Source: SIG607 sp045648445
GTDB taxonomy: Bacteria; Bacillota; Clostridia; Oscillospirales; Acutalibacteraceae
Assembly: GCA_045648445.1 (NCBI GenBank)
Contig: JAZRNY010000034.1
Span: forward strand, 1 to 64,000
DNA length: 64,000 nucleotides
Direction: 5' to 3'
Each line of letters opens with the position of its first letter. The stretch's first letter is position 1. Both the position numbers and the translations under genes were made by a program. Below the pieces are notes generated by a model that ran no database searches, was not told where the DNA came from, and worked only from the letters and a program-made list of their open reading frames with translations. Shown piece after piece: positions 60,940 through 64,000 of this stretch.

Positions 60940-61338
60940 ATGCAAATCACCGATACTATAGCTGATATGCTTACGAGAATTCGTAATGCTTCTTCAGCAA
61001 AACATGATTCGGTAGATATCCCTGCGTCAAACGTAAAGAAGGCTATTGCTCAGATTTTACTTGACGAAGGATATATTACAAGCTTTCAAGTTATTGAAGA
61101 CGGAAAGCAGGGCATGATTCATATCGTACTGAAGTATGGCCCGAAAAAATCTCAGATCATCACCGGAATCCGCAGAGTTTCCAAGCCCGGTTTGAGAATT
61201 TATACTAATGTTGAGGATATGCCTAAGGTAATGAAAGGCCTTGGTATTGCAATCCTTTCCACCTCTAAGGGTATTTTGACAGACAAAGAGGCTCGCAAAG
61301 CTAACGTTGGCGGCGAAGTTCTCGCTTATGTCTGGTAA
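60940..61338 (+). CDS. rpsH: 30S ribosomal protein S8
   Basis: A 132-residue central-domain protein that in Escherichia coli represses the spc operon. ITDTIADMLTRIRNASSA at the start and LSTSKGILTDKEARKANVGGE near the end. AAGGAGG precedes the ATG. Confidence 0.97.
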   Translation: MQITDTIADMLTRIRNASSAKHDSVDIPASNVKKAIAQILLDEGYITSFQVIEDGKQGMIHIVLKYGPKKSQIITGIRRVSKPGLRIYTNVEDMPKVMKGLGIAILSTSKGILTDKEARKANVGGEVLAYVW

Positions 61339-61352
61339 GGAGGTGCTTCAGG

Positions 61353-61901
61353 ATGTCTCGTATTGGTAAAAAACCCATCGCTATTCCTGCAGGTGTTGAG
61401 GTTAAACTCAACGGTACCGAAATGACAGTTAAAGGTCCTAAAGGCGAACTTAAAGCAGACCTTCGTCCTGAAATGGAAATTGTTATTGAGAATGGCGAAA
61501 TTAATGTTAAGCGTCCCAATGACGATCAGTTGAACCGTTCTCTCCACGGCCTTACCCGTACACTTATCTCCAATATGGTTGTAGGTGTTACCGATGGCTT
61601 TAAGAAAGAACTCGAAGTTAACGGTGTTGGTTATCGTGTTCAGAAGCAGGGTAAAAATCTTGTTATGAACCTCGGATACTCTCATCAGGTTATCATGGAA
61701 GAACCTGACGGCATTACTATTGAAGTTCCTGCTCCTAACAAAATCATTGTTAGCGGTGCAGACAAACAGGCAGTAGGACAAATTTCCGCTCAGATCCGTG
61801 AAAAACGTCCGCCTGAGCCTTATAAGGGCAAGGGTATCAAGTACGTTGATGAGTATATCCGCCGTAAAGAAGGTAAAGCCGCTAAGGGCGCAAAGAAATA
61901 A
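61353..61901 (+). CDS. rplF: 50S ribosomal protein L6
   Basis: A 182-residue protein near the factor-binding site; two L6 repeats, the second ending in the signature PPEPYKGKGIKYVDE. AAGGAGGTG upstream. Confidence 0.97.
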   Translation: MSRIGKKPIAIPAGVEVKLNGTEMTVKGPKGELKADLRPEMEIVIENGEINVKRPNDDQLNRSLHGLTRTLISNMVVGVTDGFKKELEVNGVGYRVQKQGKNLVMNLGYSHQVIMEEPDGITIEVPAPNKIIVSGADKQAVGQISAQIREKRPPEPYKGKGIKYVDEYIRRKEGKAAKGAKK

Positions 61902-61922
61902 TTTAGAAGGAGTGTATTTTAA

Positions 61923-62282
61923 ATGGTTACTAAACCAGATTCTAACAAGGCACGTCTTAAACGTCACGTACGCGTACGTGCTAAGATCAGCGGTACTGCT
62001 GAGTGCCCCCGCCTTGATGTATTCCGCTCCAACAGCAACATTTACGCCCAGCTTATCGACGACGTCAAGGGTGTTACTTTGGCTTCCGCTTCTACCATCG
62101 AAAAAGATTTCGAAGGTGCTACCGGAAACAAAGAAGCAGCCCGCAAGGTTGGACAGTTAATTGCTAAACGTGCTCTTGATAAAGGTATCGAGTGTTGCGT
62201 TTTCGATCGTGGTGGCTACATTTATCACGGTCGTGTCTTGGAGCTTGCCGAAGGTGCCCGTGAGGGCGGCCTCAAGTTCTAA
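61923..62282 (+). CDS. rplR: 50S ribosomal protein L18
   Basis: A 119-residue 5S rRNA-binding protein; RLDVFRSNSNIYAQLIDD and FDRGGYIYHGRVLELAEGAREGG-type end. AAGGAGTG upstream. Confidence 0.97.
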   Translation: MVTKPDSNKARLKRHVRVRAKISGTAECPRLDVFRSNSNIYAQLIDDVKGVTLASASTIEKDFEGATGNKEAARKVGQLIAKRALDKGIECCVFDRGGYIYHGRVLELAEGAREGGLKF

Positions 62283-62301
62283 ATGAAGAGGAGGAATAAC
62301 T

Positions 62302-62802
62302 TTGGCTAATTTTGACGCAAATAATGTTGAATTACAGGAACGCGTAGTTGCTATCAACCGCGTATCTAAAACCGTTAAGGGCGGTCGTATCATGAAATTC
62401 TCCGCTTTAGTTGTTGTCGGCGACGGCAATGGCAAGGTAGGCTTCGGCCTCGGTAAAGCCGGTGAAGTTCCGGATGCAATCCGCAAGGGAATTGAGGATG
62501 CTAAGAAGAATATGATTACCGTAGCTCTCAAAGGCTCCACTATTCCTCATGAAATCGTAGGCGAGTTTGGCGCAGGCCGCGTGCTCTTAAAGCCCGCTGC
62601 AACCGGTACCGGTGTTATTGCCGGCGGTCCTGTTCGTGCCGTACTTGAAGCAGTTGGTATCAAGGATATTCGTACCAAGGCTTTACGCTCTAACAATCCC
62701 TGTAACGTTGTAAGAGCTACCATTCAGGGTCTTGCTGCACTTCGCAACGCTGAAGAAGTTGCTGCTATCCGTGGCAAGTCCGTTAAAGAAATCGTTGGTT
62801 AA
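62302..62802 (+). CDS. rpsE: 30S ribosomal protein S5
   Basis: A 166-residue decoding-accuracy protein; the dsRBD-like signature VVGDGNGKVGFGLGKAGEVP at residues about 35-54 and RVLLKPAATGTGVIAGG. It starts with TTG at 62302, 7 bp after GAGGAGG. Confidence 0.97.
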   Translation: MANFDANNVELQERVVAINRVSKTVKGGRIMKFSALVVVGDGNGKVGFGLGKAGEVPDAIRKGIEDAKKNMITVALKGSTIPHEIVGEFGAGRVLLKPAATGTGVIAGGPVRAVLEAVGIKDIRTKALRSNNPCNVVRATIQGLAALRNAEEVAAIRGKSVKEIVG

Positions 62803-62816
62803 GGAGGAGCAATATA

Positions 62817-62993
62817 ATGGCACTTAAAGTTAAACTTATCAAGAGCACCATTGGCTCCAAAAAGGACCAGATCGCTACTGTTGAGGCTTTAGGACTTAAG
62901 AAGATCGGCGACGAAACTATTCAGCCCGATAACGCTTCAACCAAAGGCAAAATCAAAAAAGTCGTACACCTCGTTGAGGTGAGCGAAGCTTAA
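62817..62993 (+). CDS. rpmD: 50S ribosomal protein L30
   Basis: A 58-residue protein (MALKVKLIKSTIGSKKDQIA at the start, ending VHLVEVSEA) between rpsE and rplO, the expected spc place. AAGGAGGAG lies 9 bp before the ATG. Confidence 0.95.
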   Translation: MALKVKLIKSTIGSKKDQIATVEALGLKKIGDETIQPDNASTKGKIKKVVHLVEVSEA

Positions 62994-63022
62994 TTTGCTT
63001 CAAATGCAAGGAGGTGCGAAAA

Positions 63023-63463
63023 ATGAAACTTCATGAATTATCACCCGCTTTCGGTTCTACTAAAGAAGCAAAGCGTATTGGTAGAGGTCATGGCTCCGGC
63101 AATGGTAAAACTGCCGGTAAAGGTCACAAAGGACAAAAGGCTCGTGCCGGTCACGGTATGCAGATTGGTTTCGAAGGCGGTCAGATGCCCCTTCAGAGAC
63201 GTGTTCCTAAGCGTGGCTTCAATAACATTTTTGCTGAAGAGGTTATTGCTATCAACGTTAGCGCTCTCGAAGTATTCGAAGATGGCGCAGTTGTAGATGC
63301 TGCCGCTTTGGCTGACAAGGGTATTGTGAAGAAGGCTTCCTACCCTGTAAAGGTTCTCGGTAAAGGCGAACTCACTAAGAAACTCACAGTAAAACTTAAT
63401 GCTTTTTCTGCTTCTGCTGCTGAGAAAATCGCTGCTGCCGGTGGAAAGACCGAGGTGATTTAA
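63023..63463 (+). CDS. rplO: 50S ribosomal protein L15
   Basis: A 146-residue protein; MKLHELSPAFGSTKEAKRIG and the Gly-rich GRGHGSGNGKTAGKGHKG. I chose ATG 63023, eight bases after AAGGAGG, over GTG 63014, which lies inside the ribosome binding site. Confidence 0.97.
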   Translation: MKLHELSPAFGSTKEAKRIGRGHGSGNGKTAGKGHKGQKARAGHGMQIGFEGGQMPLQRRVPKRGFNNIFAEEVIAINVSALEVFEDGAVVDAAALADKGIVKKASYPVKVLGKGELTKKLTVKLNAFSASAAEKIAAAGGKTEVI

Positions 63464-63465
63464 CC

Positions 63466-64000
63466 GTGTTAGAGACACTAAGAAACGCCTGGGCTGTTAA
63501 AGATATCAGACGCAAGATCCTTTTCACGGTTTTCATTTTGATCGTATTCCGTATCGGTTCAGTAATTCCGGTTCCGTTTATTGACGTGGGCGCAATGCTG
63601 AATGGCAATTTCGGCGCTAATGAGTTCTTTAGTTATTTGTCTGTTTTAACAGGCGGTGGCTTGGATTACGGCGCAGTATTTGCTCTTTCCGTTACACCGT
63701 ACATCAACTCTTCAATTATCATTCAGTTACTTGCAGTTGCTATCCCTGCACTTGAACGTCTTTCTAAAGAAGGCGAAGAGGGAAAGAAGAAACTTGCTCA
63801 GATAACTCGTTATACAACCGTTATCTTAGGTCTTCTTCAGGGTACAGTATACTTCATTTACCTTGCTAATCAGAGATGTTTAAGCGTATCTAAGAGCGAC
63901 GGATTTGTTTTCTGGCTCGCTTCTGTAGTTATCGTTCTTTGCTTCACTGCAGGTAGTGCACTTGTAATGTGGCTTGGCGAACAGATAGATACGAGAGGTA
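63466..64000 (+). CDS. secY: Protein translocase subunit SecY, 5' part
   Basis: The first 178 codons of SecY; the gene runs off the window. The GTG start at 63466 lies 2 bp after the rplO stop with GAGGTGAT upstream. Helix 1 (ILFTVFILIVFRIGSVIPVP), the plug region and helix 2 with FALSVTPYINSSIIIQLL are visible, then LERLSKEGEEGKKKL. The channel exports proteins across the inner membrane. Confidence 0.96.
   Translation, partial: MLETLRNAWAVKDIRRKILFTVFILIVFRIGSVIPVPFIDVGAMLNGNFGANEFFSYLSVLTGGGLDYGAVFALSVTPYINSSIIIQLLAVAIPALERLSKEGEEGKKKLAQITRYTTVILGLLQGTVYFIYLANQRCLSVSKSDGFVFWLASVVIVLCFTAGSALVMWLGEQIDTRG

Noticed and set aside
61326..61967. 213-codon minus-strand frame opposite rplF
   Set aside because: Shadow of L6 coding sequence, no ribosome binding site and no recognisable domain.

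Overview
The window looks like a chromosomal segment of a low-GC Gram-positive anaerobe of the class Clostridia, probably a gut or rumen Oscillospiraceae/Eubacteriales-type bacterium. The sequence-level reasons are AGGAGG-type ribosome binding sites, many near-consensus sigma-A promoters (TTGACA-17-TATAAT), HprK, WhiA and a zinc-type S14, a T-box leader, thymidylate made by ThyX, a eukaryote-like ProS, and a surface protein with leucine-rich repeats and a dockerin. No prophage, insertion sequence or CRISPR array was recognised.

Layout. 0.3-1.8 kb: an alpha/beta hydrolase and a small lipoprotein. 1.9-5.5 kb (minus): ychF, a lipoprotein, a YugP-type zinc metallopeptidase and alr, ending in a terminator. 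5.6-14.4 kb (plus): hprK, glcK, murB, whiA, dnaE, then an unusual HprK-like kinase/S26 signal-peptidase fusion and two small ORFs. 14.5-15.6 kb (minus): prs. 15.7-21.8 kb: thyX, tmk, a DJ-1/PfpI protein, mltG, a U32 (TrhP-like) protein and a divergent penicillin-binding protein. 21.8-29.5 kb: alaS, HIT, a phosphoribosyltransferase, comEC, holA, a TOPRIM protein and a WYL regulator. 29.5-30.5 kb: tRNA-Ser, then gene remnants including a free-standing TipAS domain.

30.5-45.7 kb is a patchwork of single-gene units, mostly with their own promoter and terminator: an (alpha/alpha)6-barrel protein, an O-antigen-ligase-like membrane protein, an AEC transporter, mgsA, a degenerate SGNH esterase, a VanW protein, a small membrane protein, proS, acpP, a cluster of ATGTAAACA repeats, the 961-residue LRR/dockerin protein, a TetR regulator and putP. 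45.8-53.9 kb holds murD, two tandem M42 aminopeptidases, a GNAT, a methionine gamma-lyase-family enzyme, a propeller-like unknown, and a T-box-controlled Lrp-aminotransferase pair. 54.0-64.0 kb is the S10-spc ribosomal protein operon from rpsJ to secY, the latter cut by the window end, with a structured leader.

Functionally the window is mostly housekeeping: cell wall (alr, murB, murD, mltG, PBP, VanW), replication (dnaE, holA, tmk, thyX, prs), translation (alaS, proS, tRNA-Ser, ribosomal proteins) and carbon control (hprK, glcK, mgsA). The least ordinary parts are the kinase/peptidase fusion with its small ORFs, the PBP with an altered KTG motif whose ribosome binding site lies inside a terminator-like hairpin, the decayed TipA locus, the repeat-rich surface protein, and the ATGTAAACA array.
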